Of a stretch of DNA of 44,554 nt, positions 19,201-34,200 are shown one piece after another (within the stretch, counting starts at the first letter, position 1; the number at the start of each line of letters is the position of its first letter). The notes beneath the pieces are model-generated. The model was not told where the DNA came from. It saw only the letters and a list, made by a program, of their open reading frames with translations, and searched no databases. Made by a program: the position numbers and the translations under genes. The stretch is from Peptococcaceae bacterium BICA1-7 (lineage in GTDB: Bacteria > Bacillota > Desulfotomaculia > Desulfotomaculales > Desulfocucumaceae): contig JUEB01000032.1 in assembly GCA_000802095.1 (NCBI GenBank), positions 1 to 44,554 on the forward strand, in the 5' to 3' direction.

Positions 19201-22200
19201 ATACCATTAATCTAACCATGGCCAACTACAGTTCAAATGAGACAATCAAACTATATCTGGGCAGCAAAGAAATCACCACAGCCACCTCTATAACTACAGA
19301 CTCTAATGGTTCGGCCACAGCAGTAATAACCGTGCCTCAGCAGCAGGCAGCCGGGACATTTTCAGTGAGTGCAATCGGTCTGAACTCAGGCAAATCTGCG
19401 TCGGTACCACTGATAGTGTCTGCTCTTGATCCGGATTTGACCGTGGTTCCTTCCTCCGGAGATGTGTTCAAGGGGGGAGAATACGTAACGTTAAGCCTGA
19501 CCGGTTTTTCCTCCAATACCGACATAAGCTTCAGTTTTGACTCAGCCAAGATAACCGTGGAAGGCTCCCTAAAAACCGACAGCCTCGGCACACTGACAGT
19601 CAGCTACAAACTGCCAATTTCGACAGCCAGCGGGACTCACTGTTTTATGGCCTCTGGCGGAGGGATTACGGATACCTTCGATATCGAAGTCGAAGCTCAG
19701 ACCAGTGTGCTCAAGATTTCTGCCCCGGAAGGCAAGGCAGGACAAACCATAACCATCAGCGGCAACAACTACTTAATGGCCTCAACTGGGGATACCACAG
19801 CAAAAGTGGAGTTCGGCAACAGGGTGGTGGCAGTAGCGGAAGTTCTGCAAAACGGAAGCTTCTCAGTCAGCTATACCCTGCCCTCTGATCTGGCGGACGG
19901 CAATTACACCGTAAAAGTCACCACCTCAGAACAGGAGCAGGCCAGTGCCGGTTTCCGCGTCGACAGCACAGCTCCGGCAATACCCTTGGCCTCAGTGGTC
20001 TCTACAGTTCGTACAATCGTTATCAACTGGACAGCTCCGGCAGATACGGATCTTGAGGGTTACAAGCTTTACCGCAGAACAGGGGAGACGGATCCCTGGG
20101 TCGAGATCATTGACTTGGACAAAACTGTAACCTCCTATACCCAGACCCTCGGACAGGAACAGGGAATTGAACTGGGAACGTCCTATAGTTACGGTGTCAG
20201 TGCCTATGACCGCCTGGAGAACGAGAGCGGAAAAGGTACCGTCACGGCAGCTTTGCTGGCGGATACAGCAAAGCCCAGCGGCAGCTTTAACGCCCAGAAC
20301 TATGTGACCCATCTGAAAGCAAGCGACTACACCTTTTATGTCCGCGCCAGTGATAATCAAGGCCTGGGCGAGTTGACTCTGACTTCGAAAAAATATACTG
20401 GTACAATGGATTCTTCAGGCAATAAACTATACGCTGAAGAGCTGACCTTATGGAACTCAACCAATCCTTCCCCTTCCTCCACCTCCGGTTCCTTTGTCTA
20501 CTATAATTTATCCTTCACCAAAACCATTGAACCCGAAGAAGGTATCGATGGTGAATACCTCTATACCCTTACCCTAAAAGACTTTTCCGGAAACACCTAT
20601 ACCTTCCCGGCAACCTTCCTTATCGATACCACCTCGCCTGACGCACCTACGGCACCTGCAGCAACAGGGACAGCTGGCAGCATTGCCCTGACCTGGACAG
20701 CTAGCACCAGCACGGATGTCTTAGGCTACGAAATCTTTGCCTCAGAGACCGAGGCCGGCCTTGACGCTCTGACTGTACCCAGCAGAACAGTGGGCGCCGT
20801 GGCAGCGGCAACCTTTGAGACCTCGGCAGACACAACCCTGTATTTCAGATTAAGAGCCTATGACAGCGCGGGCAATCTGAGCCCCTTCACGGAAACAACG
20901 TCGGCAACGGCTACGGCGGACACCACCAAACCGATCATGAAGTCACTGAGCCCCGAGAGCAGGTACGCCTCCCGACAGAGGTGGGTATACCTCGGACTCC
21001 GCGGCCAGGACAATTTCCGAATAAAGCAATTCGTTATGGAATACAAGCCCTCCGGTGCAGCAGATTACAGTGCCCTCAAGACCCTTCAGGCTGGAGTGGA
21101 CTTCACCTCCGCTGGCGCCGGGCAAGAGCAATCTACCGGATACTCCTGGGATACCACTGATCTTTCCGGCCTCTATGAGGTCAGGGTCAGGGCTGTGGAT
21201 TACAGCGACAACAGTTCGGACTATTTAACGGCCACCTACCGTCTGGATAAGACCCCCCCGGCAGTCCCCGCCAATGTCACTGCTGCAGGGACTTCCGGAA
21301 GCATCGCTGTTACCTGGGATGCAGTAACAGACACAGACAATGATCTTTGGGGTTATTATATCTATCGTCAGGTACAACCTCAGGGAGAGGATCCTGCTCC
21401 TGCTTTCACATATATAGGAAGCAAAAATAAGAGTGAGGCCTGCAGCTTTATCGACTACGCCGTTGAAGCCGGTCGATCCTATAACTATGGCCTCAGCTCC
21501 CGGGATGATTTGTACAACGAAAGTGTCCGGGCAGAAAGTGGAGCAGCTTTAGCGTCCAATTTCACCCCCCAGATCACTGAGTTGACCAATGGAACCAACC
21601 CGCTAACCATCTATGCCGGGGATACCCTGACGATCAAGGCCACGGGCTTTAAGCCCTATGAGATGGTGTCCATGTACATGGACTACGACGCCTCCGGTGA
21701 AAATACAGCCCTTCTCAACCGTTGGGCTGACTCTAACGGAGCCCTAACCATTTCCTGGCGCTATGTGGTGAAAACAGCCGCCGGGTCCCACGGCTTGACC
21801 CTCAAAGGGCAAACCAGCGGGGCACTGGCTGCCGAAAACTTTACGACCCTTCCTCCCGTTACCCTTCCGGCGGCACCTCCAGCGGTTAATGTCACGAATA
21901 CCGGAACCCTCTCGGTTCAAATCTCCGGTTATACAGTGAATGGAGCTGCCAGTTACAATATCTACCGCAAAGCGACTAAAACCCTGGATGGTGAGGAAGT
22001 CGAGCCGTTAGCGCTGCTGGCCAATGTCAAGAGCGGCACCTATACAGATCTTACGGTAAATAATGATAATACCTACATCTATTCAGTAGCAGCCCTGGAT
22101 AGCTTCGGAAACTCCGGACAAAGCACCGACAGCCCAGGAATTGTGCCCACACAGGACAATGAAAAACCGACGGTTACCCTGTCTTCCCGTCGTGACGGAA

Positions 22201-25200
22201 ATAGTCTTACCTTATATGCCCTAGTTGCCGACAACATAGAAGTCAGCAATGTGAGCTTCGCTTATCAGGCCGCAGATAATTCTACCGGCGGTGATATCGG
22301 AGTGCCCCTCAATCCCAACAGCGGCAGAGCCCAGAGCACCACCGTGACTCAAACCTGGGATACTGCCAGCCTTATTGATGGCACGTATACCGTCACGGCT
22401 GCTGTCACAGACCGCAATGGGAACCGTATAGAAAAGACCATGACCATCACCATCCGGAGCACGGCTGCCCTTTATAGCGGGACGGTCAGTGCCCAGGCAG
22501 AGGCTCTAAGAGTTCAGGTGAGCTGGACCAAATCCTCGGATACAGAGCTCAGCTCCTATTTGCTCTACCGCAAGTCCAGTGCAGATCATATCACTTGGAG
22601 CGAATGGTCTCAGGTGGCTGCCACCAGTCTGCTTCAGTTTACAGACTATGGACTTTCAGCAACCACTTATTACCAATATGGAATCGCCGTATTGGATCGT
22701 TATGGCAACACCAGCAATATCGTAACCATGACGACTCCGGCGGAGGCCTATATCGTTCCCTTAACCGATACCCATGTCCCAGTGATCGGAAGCTTTTCAC
22801 CAGCTGCGGGCAGCACCCTAAATAAAACCGTCAAGGTTAGTATCTTAGCCTCTGACGATGTAGGAGTGTCCAAGATCGAATTGTTTGTAGAGAATGAGCA
22901 GGGAGATATAAGCATTGCGGATTTAAACTACAAAAAAATTGGAGAAAGTATTTCCGGAAGCTCCGGCTTTGGAACCATTGCCTTTAACACCCTTGCGGAA
23001 GGGATTTCTGATGGAAGTATCACCCTTCTGGCTAGAGCAACCGATGGCTCGGGCAATTCAGCCACCCAAACAGCCAAGTTTACCGTGGATAATACCCCGC
23101 CACCCGTTCCTTTCTTAACCGCAGCCTCCGCTGAGCTTTCAGTAGCTCTCACGGTTACCAGCGGTGGAGCCGCAGCGGATTTGTCCCACTATAACATCTA
23201 TACTTCTTCTACTGAGAATGGGGATTACACTCTTCTGACCTCTCTAAAGGCGGGAGTCTATTCCCACAAAACAACACATTTAGCCGATAATTGGTACTAT
23301 GCTACAGCAGAGGATGACGTCGGGAACGAAAGTGCAGCCACAGTGAAGACATCTGCAACCCCGGGAGGAGATTCGACGGCTCCCCTTGTCAGCCTATTTA
23401 CGCCGACGGCGGATGTGCCTCTGCGGGGCGTCATCAGTCTCTATGGTGAAGCAACAGATAATGTTGCCGTATCAGGCATTCGTTTCGAGTATCGCCAGCA
23501 AAGTGCTGACGCCTGGACAACGATTGCAACCGTGACGAGTTTGGACAGTACAGGGGGGGCTAGCTATTCCTGGAATACCGTGGCGGAATCCGGCGGTGTT
23601 CAACTGAGTCCTGACGGGGCCTATGAAGTAAGAGCCGTAGCTTATGACGCCGCAAATAACGAGGGTGTACTTGCAGATAGTTACACAATCGCCAATGATC
23701 CTCCCGCACCCCCTGCCGGACTGGAAATCTACGCTGGACAATGGCAGCTGATCATCAGCTATAATGCGGTCAGCGGGGCGGATTTTGCCTATTATAAAAT
23801 TTATCGCAAACTCTCGGAGGAAGATACCTGGACCTTTATTGGCCAAACCTCCTCCAACGTTTACGTGGACAAAGGCCTAAATCCCGCTGACAGCTATGAT
23901 TATAAAGTTACCGTCGTCAATGACCTGGGACGGGAAAGCAATGGCGTGGAGAGCACAGGTATCATCAGCGACACCATGGCCCATCATGCCAAACAGCAGA
24001 CCACTAAGCCCATTATTCGTCAGATCAGCCCCATGAACTATTATTTCAATGGAACCCTTACCCTGGAAACCTTGGTGGAAGATGAGATCGGCCTGGACAA
24101 CGTCACCTATGAATATCGGGAGGAAGCTGCAGCCGATAGCGATCCCTGGCAACCCATCGCCATAGTAAGCGGAGCTTCCATCCTGCCCAAGAACATTAAC
24201 TTAACACCTGACTACGAAGGCTTTGAAGAGACCTTATGGAGTGCTTCAACCCTCTGGGATGCCGGCACCCTGGAACCCGGTGCCTACGAAGTAAAAATTA
24301 CAGTTAAGAATATGGGTGGGCAGGATTCTATCAGCACGCAAACCAGAGTCTATAACCTGGTTAAGAGTAATACCGTGACACCTGTTATTGGCGGGGTCAG
24401 TAATTCCCAGACCGGCGGCAAGCTCGTCCTCCAGTTATCCTTACTTGCGAGCACAGAAGCGAATCCCACCCCCATGGATTATTTCACCTTGTATCGCAGT
24501 ACTGTAAGCGGTTTCGCCTTGGATGAGTCCACCAAGTTGGCAGACAAAGTCAGGGGTAATTATGTGGATACGGGTCTGGTGAACGACACCACTTACTACT
24601 ATATCGCTACACTGACAGACCTGGCCGGTAATGTGAGTACACAAAAATCCCTCCAGATCTCAGGGATTCCCACAGCTGAAAGCGGCCTTACCCTAAGGAG
24701 CGTTGCCGACATCAGCCTCAATCCGGATTACCCAGTGGTAGGCAGAGAAAACGCCCTCACTGCCAAGGTGTTCAACGAAGGCTACGCCACAGCCAGCGGC
24801 ACAGTTGAATTTTCCTATTCCTCAGACAGCGGGGGGACCTGGAATGATATCGGAAGCACTCCCGTCAGCGGGATCGTGGGGAATACATCGACAGACGCCA
24901 AGCTGACCTGGACTCCGCCAACCACCCTCATGGCCGGCACGAGGATTCAAATAAAGGCCGTGGTGAATACCTCGGCTGGTACTACGGAATTGGCCGGAGA
25001 AAGAGCCAAGTCACAGATCCAGGAATTCATCGTCAACCAAGCCCCTACAGCGGTTATGTCCATCAAAGACGGTCAGACTGCCCTATCTGATGGTGGCAGT
25101 GCCCCCACCGGAGGGATTATGAACTTCTCAGCCGAGGGATCCCTCGATTTCGGAAGCGGGTACATCAGTGACTATAAATGGCAATTCGGGGACGGCAAAA

Positions 25201-28200
25201 GCCTGGCAGGTAAGACTATCAGTTATGGCTACACTAATCCCGGAACCTATACTGTTCGCCTCACGGTTACAGATAACCTGGGTGCCAAAACTGAGGTTTC
25301 CCAGACCCTTACCATAACTGACAATCGACCGGATCTTTTTGTGGAATCCTTGACCTGGACACCGGCAGACCCCAGGGAGAATGACGTGGTCACTATCCGG
25401 GCTACGGTTGGAAATAAGGGCAAGGGAGCTAGTAATCTAGGTTTCTTGGTTGGGTTTTACATTGACAACAAGTATATGGGCTATGTCAAAGCAGCGGACA
25501 ATACGGTGATCCCGGTAGGCGGAAGCACTGAGGTTATCTACACCTGGGTAGCCACCGCTGGGGAGCACATCCTTACAGCCAAGGCCAATGATATTTTAGA
25601 TGTCTTGAAAGAGACAGACAAAACCAACAACAGCCTGACCCAAAGCCTTTCCTCGACCCAGGTGGATTTCGTGGATATTCAGGTCACGGACCTTTCCTGG
25701 ACGGGTCAGGAGGAGGGCAGGACAGAGTTTAACAGTGAAGAAGAATTCCAGTATACAGCGACGGTCAAGAATAACAGCACTAGTCGCAATGTGAGTGAAC
25801 CCTTTTTCGTATCCTTAAGCATTGATGATGTGTTTGTTGCCAAGAAGCAGATCGCCACTCTAGCGGCAGATGCATCCACCACGGTCAGCTTCCCTGTGAA
25901 GCCTTCACCGGGAATTCACAGTATTACTGTCAGTGCGGATGTTACGAATCCGATTCATCTGGAACTGGATAAAAACAACAACCAACGAGTCGTACCAACA
26001 GACGAATTCAGCGTAGAATACCCGAATATTGTAGTCGACAGCATTGCCTGGGAGCCCCAGGAGACCACCTTTGCCCAGGGAACATCCTTGACCTTCAGTG
26101 TGAAGGTAAGCAACACCTCCGCTTTCAGCGTGAACAATTCCTTTAAAGTCGATCTCTCCGTTGCTGGGCTGTCCTTCCGTAACGTCACGATCCCAGGACT
26201 GGCTGCCGGTGAAACCAAAACCATTACTGGTCGTTGGATGGTCACCGAGCCTGCCGCCAATCCAGATGGCACTAAGAAACCCTTCCAGGTGTTGGTCACT
26301 GTCGATCAGGAAACCGCAGTTATGGAGAACCCAGTTGAGTCAAGTAAGCAGCTGCCTGCCTTCAACATCATTTATCCGGATCTCAATATCACCAGCGTAC
26401 AGCTTCCCACGGAAGGGCATTATGGAAATCCTATCACCTTCATCCCCTCTATAGGCAATGAAAGCCTGGCCACCATTTTTACCCCCTTCACTGTAGGGCT
26501 TTATTCCAGACTTTATAATGCGGATCGCCCAGCGGAGGATAAAGATAAGGACTGGAAGCAAGTAGCGGGCTATACCCTTCAGGGTCTGAAAGGCTACAGT
26601 ACAGCCTTTGTGCCCTTGACTTACACCCCAAAAGAAGCCGGTCTCTATGAATATATGATTGTGGCTGATAACTATCATGGGATTAAACAACAACCTGTAT
26701 TGCCCGAACGCCCCAGACTCAGAGTCTGGGTCACGGATCCTATAGAAATTCAACATCAATTGATCATGGAGGTCAAACCCAATGAGGGGATGGCCGACAG
26801 CGATATGCTGGCGGTTCTGTATTCCTCCAACGACGACTGGATCCCTATCGAGGCAAAATTCTACCAATCCAGTGACAAGTCGACGCTGCTGGGTCCGGAC
26901 CAAGGAGTTACGGCTCGCTATACCCTGAAACTCGGATCGGAAATTAAGCGCGAGGGAGAACTAAACTACCTAGCAGCCACCGGGCTTTTCACCGCCAATA
27001 TTCCCATCGTCCTCCTGAACAGCGGGGTCTATACTCTGACCATCGAAGGCGGTCAAATTGGCGGAGCGGTTCTGAGGGAGACCACGAATCTTAAAGTGGT
27101 GCAGAACACCATTGCTGCAGTATCCACGGATCGCAGTTTCTACCAAATAGGAGAGGCGGTTCGCATTACGGGTAACTTCACCTTTAGTGATGGATCCCCC
27201 ATGGCTGACGAAACTGTGGTATTGGATCTAAAACTCCTGCCCAGACTGCCGGATCCCCGTATCGGCAGAGACGAACGAGGGAATGAAATTCTCTTGCAGT
27301 ATCAGGGTGAGCACATTCGCTTCCTAAGAACCGACCAATACGGAAACTTCAGCTATATCTTCTATCCCCGGTTTGGAGAAGCAGGACAGTGGGAAATCGA
27401 TGTTTTCGCTTACCAAAGACTTCTGGGTAATGCTGCTTCCACGTCCTTTGAGGTCAAAGGGATGGTAGCAGAGCCTTCCTCAGTAGAAATCACCGCAGTG
27501 AAAAATTCCTCCTTCTCCAAGACCATTACCTTTAAAAACGCCGCCCTGGCAGGAGATAACGCCCTGACCGGTTTGACCGCCTTGCTTACCAAGGTGGGGG
27601 ACAATAATATCGTTGCTACCATGGATACCACAAATATGAGCACAACCTTGCCGCCTAATAGTTCCACTGCTGTGGTGCTCAATTTCACTGCACCTTTAAA
27701 CGCCTCTGATACAGCCCTCTATAAGCTGGAAGTTACAGCAGCAGATGGCACGAAGGTCACCAGCAGCATCAAGCTCAATCTTCGTCCTGCGACTCCCATA
27801 CCCATCACAGATCCCAAGGGAGTTAAGGTGGGCTTAAATCCGGGGACAGAAATCAACAAGACCATCAAGATTACCAATAAAGGTTTAGGAGAATTGAAGG
27901 GAATCCGTCTAGAGCAGCCAACGAACGTGCCCTGGATCAGAGCAGCCAATCTAGGCAGAATCAATCTGCTGCCCCAAGAAAGCACAACCTTCGATGTAAT
28001 GTTTGCTCCGGGAGAAAGCATAGGCTTGGGTCAGTACCAAGATAAGATCGTCGTGACCAACGGAAACTACTCCGCCGTTGTGACGATTGCCGCTGAAGTT
28101 TCAACTGCTAAGCTGGGCGGTGTATCCTTCGTAGTATCAGATGACACAGGCAGTCGAGTCAGCAATGCTGAAGTGAACTTAATTGGTAAGGATCCCTATA

Positions 28201-31200
28201 CCTTCTCGGAAAATGGCCAACGACAGACCTATTATCAGACCTTTAGCGGCCGCACCAATAGTGAGGGGATTTTGAACCTCATCGATAAACCCCTGGGGGA
28301 TTACGATTACTCCATTACTGCCAGCGGTCGCAAAAAGTTGACGGGAACCTGCAGCGTGATGCCCGGATCCAGCCTGGCTCCTGTAGAAGTGACCATGGAG
28401 AGCCTGCCGGTTCAAATCGAATGGACGGTTGTACCCACCACTATTCAGGATGAATACGAGATCAAGCTGAACCTGGAATTCGGAGCCAATATCCCCACCC
28501 CTGCCTTTGGTTTTCTTCCACCCTGGATTAATATCCCCAAGGACGTCCAGTCCACCATGATCGTTGAAGCTCAAGTTATCAATACGGGTCTCATCGCTCT
28601 AACGGATGTCACCGCCCAAATCGTACGGCAAAATCCAGCCGATACGGGGATCAGCATTGTCGGAGGCGGATACATCGGAGAAATCCCGGCTCACGGCAGC
28701 GTTCGTCTGCAGCTGGAAGTGCAAAAGGGCCAGTATTTACTGCCCTATCTGAAGGCACCAAACTTCATTCAATTAAAAGCCAACTATGTCAGTTTTGACC
28801 CGGATACGGGATTGCCTGAGAACCCGGCCAAAGGGATCGAGGCTAAGCTGCCTCTTTACAATCCCAGTCAAACCCCGGTCAGTGTTACCATCAAGCCCCT
28901 GGACGGAACAACGACCAAGGTTGAAGAATTTAAACTGCCTGAAGGACAAATGACGGAATTGGATTATCTATTGCCCCCACCAGCTGTACCGGGAGAAGAG
29001 GAAGAGGGAACCGGAGCAAGTGTCTATGAAATCGTCAAGCTGACCTTGAACCAGACCGCCACCATTGAACGACAGGCCTTTGATGCAACCCTGCGGGTGG
29101 CCAACGGTTATCCCTCCTATGCACTGCAGAATGTCAATGTCCAGGTAGTTCTCAGCGATGCAGACGGGGTTCCGGTGCCAACCTCTAAATATGTCCTGAA
29201 ATCCGAAGGCGTCACCGGGATCGGAGCCTTGGATGGAACCGACGCCTTATCTGCAGGCAGTGCCCTGGTCGGCCAGTGGCAGATCATTCCCATGAACGGT
29301 CTGGGGGGAGAGGATCCGGAGCTTGGCAAGAAATACTATGCCAAGGCGATCATCACTTATTTTGTCAACGGAAAATTCGTGGAAACCAGCACTGAAGGGG
29401 TTGAAATCACCATTTATCCCCAGCCCCAGGTCACCCTCAATTATTTCGTCCCCCACAAGATTCTGTCCGGTGTGCCCTTTAAGCTGGGGGTCACCGCTGT
29501 CAATAACGGCAAGGGCTGGGCCCGGAATCTCTCCATCGATTCCGGAAAACTAGAAATAACCACCAATCAGGCCGGCCTCCTTACGGAATTTGAGATTATC
29601 GGCGGTTCCTGGGGGTCCTCGGCAGGAGAAGGTTTCAAGCTCTCCTTGGGGGATATCCCTCCCAGTGGATTTATTGACGAAGCAGGGGATCCCTTGTCCA
29701 ACTCCGTCAGTGGTTATTGGTTAGTTCGCTGGAACATGTATGAAGGCACAGCCGGGGAAAAGCCCTATGAAGGGGAGTTCCGCAAGTTCAGCGCCAGCCT
29801 AAGCCACAAGACTTATGAGGGTGTAGAACTGGATTCCCTGATCGTTGCCGTCAATACGGAGATCATCGGCAAGGATGGACTGTTGGAGAATGAGGCAACC
29901 GGTGAAAGCCTCGCCTTAATCAACCAGGGATACACTGGTTTCCCCAATTATTTAATTAACCTCGGGACGGGGCAGAAGACAGCCATCCATGTTCCCGACA
30001 ATACGGTGGTGGTCACTCCTCTAACCGACGAGACCAGCACCCTAAAGCTTCAGGTTCCTAAACCGGGCTTTACCTTGGGCGAGAGTGACCTTCGCTATCA
30101 GGTGATCATGCTGCCGGATAGCCGCCCGGAAAGCTCTTTGGCCTCAGTAAGGCGTACAAAATCCAACAGTATCTTAGATGAGGGCGTCCTCTTATCCGTC
30201 AATAACTATTGGAGGGATTACGGCTACATCTATATCATTGATGAAATTGTCAAGAATGAAGACGCTTCTGCTTTCCTTGATAATACCTGGTACACCATTG
30301 AATATGGTTCTGGGGTTTATATCAACCGGGTGGAATACGGACGGGAGTACGCCATCGATGGAGATCCGGAGCCGGGTATCGCCTACTACGACATCGGTTT
30401 ACAGCCTAATCCCGGAGATACGATTAATGTACGTGCCCAGATCGAGAACAAGGGGAAGGCAACCCTGGAAAATGCCTCCGTCTACTTTGAAGCAGAGAAA
30501 AACGGCCAGATCGTTATGATCGGTAAAGGAAACGAAACAGTAACCTTGCTGCCGGGAGAAGTCGTGAACATCTACCAGCAATTTATCACCCAAGGAGATG
30601 TCCAAGACATCAATAACCTCAGCGTGGATAATGTGAGCGGCAAGTGGACCCTGCGGGCTTATTTGCTGGAAGGGGAGAGCAAGAACGAAAAGATTATGAA
30701 GGAAGCTGAACTGGTTATTAATGCGCTGCCCATCGCCATGGCTGCAGATATCGCCGATGCCCTGGCTGAAACCGTCCACTTTGACGCCTCTAAATCCTAC
30801 GATCCCGACGGATATCTGGTCAACTATCTCTGGGAGTTCGGGGACGGAAGCTCGGCCAATGGTTTGACCGCTACCCATACCTACCTAACCGGTGGTTCCC
30901 GTAAGGTCAAGCTGACAGTGACAGATAATAACCTGACCAGCGACACCCTGGAACTCATGGTGACCGTCGAAGACAATCGCCCGGACCTCAAGGTAACCGG
31001 TAATGACGGAGACCCCTTCTCCGGAATCAGATTCTATAAAGAGGGCGTCGAGGTGCCGCGTAACCTTCTGGCAGAAGGGGATATCGTCAAGGTCAGAGCC
31101 ACCCTCTATAACGAACCCAACACCACTGACAGCAGCGCTGCCGTGACCAGCAAGTTCTACGTAGGCTTCTATGTAGATTACAAGTATAAGGCCTATAGGA

Positions 31201-34200
31201 CCTTTGATGCTTCAACGGATTCTGGCATCCCAATGGGAGGATCGGGATCGGTGGAATTTGACTGGAAAGTTCCCGCGGGCAATCATATCGTAACCGTTAT
31301 TGCCAACGACATCGGCAAGATGATCAACGAACGCAATCACGACAACAATCGCTTAGATGTTCAAGTCGGAGCCAGTCAGAATGCTTTCCCGGATCTGGAA
31401 GCAACCTCGACAGGCTCCGGGGACGACCGAGTGGGGACCTTCGCAGTGGATTGCCAGGGCTCGATCCCTTATTTGAGCCGAGTGCCCCTATCCATCCAGG
31501 TCAAGAATGTGGGCACGGCTGCGGCAGCTGCCTTTAACGTAAGCTTCTTTGCCAACAGTAAGCTAGTCGCTTCCGAGCGGGTAGAAGCTGGTCTGGATGT
31601 TGGTGCTCAAACCACGGTAACCAGCTACTTTAAACCTTCCTCCGGCGGTGAATATCACTTTGAAGCCATGATTGACGGTCCGGGGAACTATATCATTGAA
31701 TCAAATGAAACCAATAATCGCCAAACACTAGATAAAACGATAACAATGGTTTATCCGGATCTGACCCTGGAAGATATCTCCATCACTCCTGCCTCGGGCC
31801 AAATTAACGGGGATGAACCGGTGACCGTGACCTTAAACCTGCTGAACAAGGGCAGCGGCATCACGGAAGGGGACATCGAGCTGACCTTCTATGCGGACAG
31901 AACCTACCTGGGCAGCATCAAGAAAACCGAGATAGAGAAGGGTGAAACCTTGCCTGTATCCTTCCTTTGGAGCAAGCCCGTCTCGGGAGGCAAGAGCATC
32001 ATCGTCCGGGTTAATGAAAGAAAAACCATCGTTGAAAGCAATCTGACCAATAATGAGATTTCAGCCCGCTTCAGCGGGGAGATCACAACCCAGCTGCCGG
32101 GATTGACCATTGTCGGCATCCAGACAGAGGATGTGAGCTATGGCGCACCGGTCAATACCACCATCACCCTAAAAAATAACGGCCTGGCAGCTACGACGTC
32201 TCCCTTCAAAGTAACTTTGTATGCTAACGGCGTAAGGAAGGCTGAAGCAGACTACAGCGGCGTGCTCAACCCAGAGCAGACTGTGGATGTGGTACTTCCT
32301 GCCTGGGATGCGGATCTGTTGCCCACCGGCCGATATGTACTAACAGCCTACGCGGACAGCGAACAGAAATTAAGGCTGACCGACCGCAAAACAGCTTACA
32401 AGACAGTCTCCCTTAATGTGGGAGGGGGTTACGAATTGACTGCGGACCCCATTGATGCCATAACGGTTGAAGGTACAGCAGTCCTGAGCGCATCCCTGCT
32501 TCACACGGACCAAAATTGGCTGCCCGTAGAAGACGCTAAGGTAACCTACGCAGTCTATAGCGGATCCTCTCTGGGGGTAGAACCTGTTGCCGGTGCTATA
32601 GCGTCAGGAAATTTGATCTACAATCCAGATATGGGGAAATACACAGGACGACACACTTTCACAGCACTGCCCAGCGGGGATTACACCGTCTTCCTGACAG
32701 CAAAATCGGCGGATGGATTGAATGTATTGGGTTCGGCGACACAAGGACTGAAGTGCAGAGCGGACTTCGAGATAACCGTTGAGACCGTAAACACTCAGAA
32801 TGAAGCAACCAGTCAGTATATTGCCGGTGAGCCAGTGGTCATTCGAGGGAATATGTCCGGCGTGTCTCAAGCAGGCAGCAAAGTTTTAATCCGCATCCTG
32901 GGTGAAGAAGAATGGAAAGTCATTGTACCCTGCGAAGCAAACGGAGATTTCCGCTATGAATTCGACTTGCCTGAAGACTTTGGCGGCAGCTATAGTGTAA
33001 AAGCCACAGCCAATCTCGAAGGAATAATTAAGACCAGCGAGGCCAAGGTCTTCACCGTTGAAGGGGTCTATCTCAGCCTGCCCACCGAAATTACTGTCGT
33101 CCAGGGCAAGACTGCGACCCTGACAGGAGTTCTGGCCAATGTAGGAACCATGGCGGTGAGCAGCCTTAGTGCAGCAGGCTCAATAACCGGCCCAGGCGTA
33201 ACCGCCCAACTAGACTATGAACTGCCTTCCGGCAGTCTTGAAGGCCAAGCAAACACAGAAGCACAATTAACAGTAAGTGCGGGAATAGCCACAGCTCCCG
33301 GCACCTACACTTACACGGTTACCACCCTCTGGACAGCTAACCTAACTCAGCAATCCCGCACCCAGACCGTTGTTGTGACGGTAGAAGAAGCAAAGGCCAG
33401 GATGGATGTTACGGTGCTTACCAACCGGGAATCCGATGGAAGTCCCGGAAAATCCAACATTGTGACTGCCGTAAGACCAGGTGATGACGTAAGCCAGGTG
33501 GTTAGGATAACTAATGGCGGCAATAAGACCCTGACAGGATTCACTGCAACAACCAGGGAAAACATGCCCTGGATAAGCCTTACAACTAACGGGGTCAGCG
33601 ACCTGCTGCCTCTATCTGACGGACTTTCCCTGCGGGATGAGGGGGCAAAAGGGATTGTTTCCCTGTATATAGCTCCCACCTCCTATGTTCAGGAAGGAGT
33701 CTATGAGGATGAACTGATCCTGAGGGCTGACGGCCTAAGTGAAATTCGTGTTCCCATCTCCATCAACGTCGGCGCAGAAAACCAAGGCACTGTCGTCTTC
33801 GAGGTGCGCAATAGCAAGCAGACTGCTCTGGCTGGCATAAACGTCGAACTGATCGGACCGAAAGCCGAAGAAGGACAGCAGGCAGTAAGTGCCGTCCGCA
33901 GGGCTCTCACCGCAGACGGAAGCGGAACAGAGGAGCTTAGTGAGAGCGACCGTCAAGGAAAACTTAAGGGCCAGGTCAGGTTCGACAACATTCCTTCCGG
34001 ACTCTATGAGATCAATGTAGCCGGCGAGGGGGTCACACCCTATAGTGGGACCGTCGACATACCGGCTGCAGTGAACCTGAAAGAACAGATCATAACCGTC
34101 AAAGAAATGCCCTTTGTGGTGAACTTCAATGCTTCCACTCTGCTGGAGGCTGAAGCATCCTCCATTGCAGCCGGCAATTATGCCAGCGCCCTTTACAAGA

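Noticed and set aside
26340-26903. 187-codon minus-strand frame inside the giant gene
   Set aside because: A shadow of CARDB domains on the plus strand; no start signal and no family resemblance.
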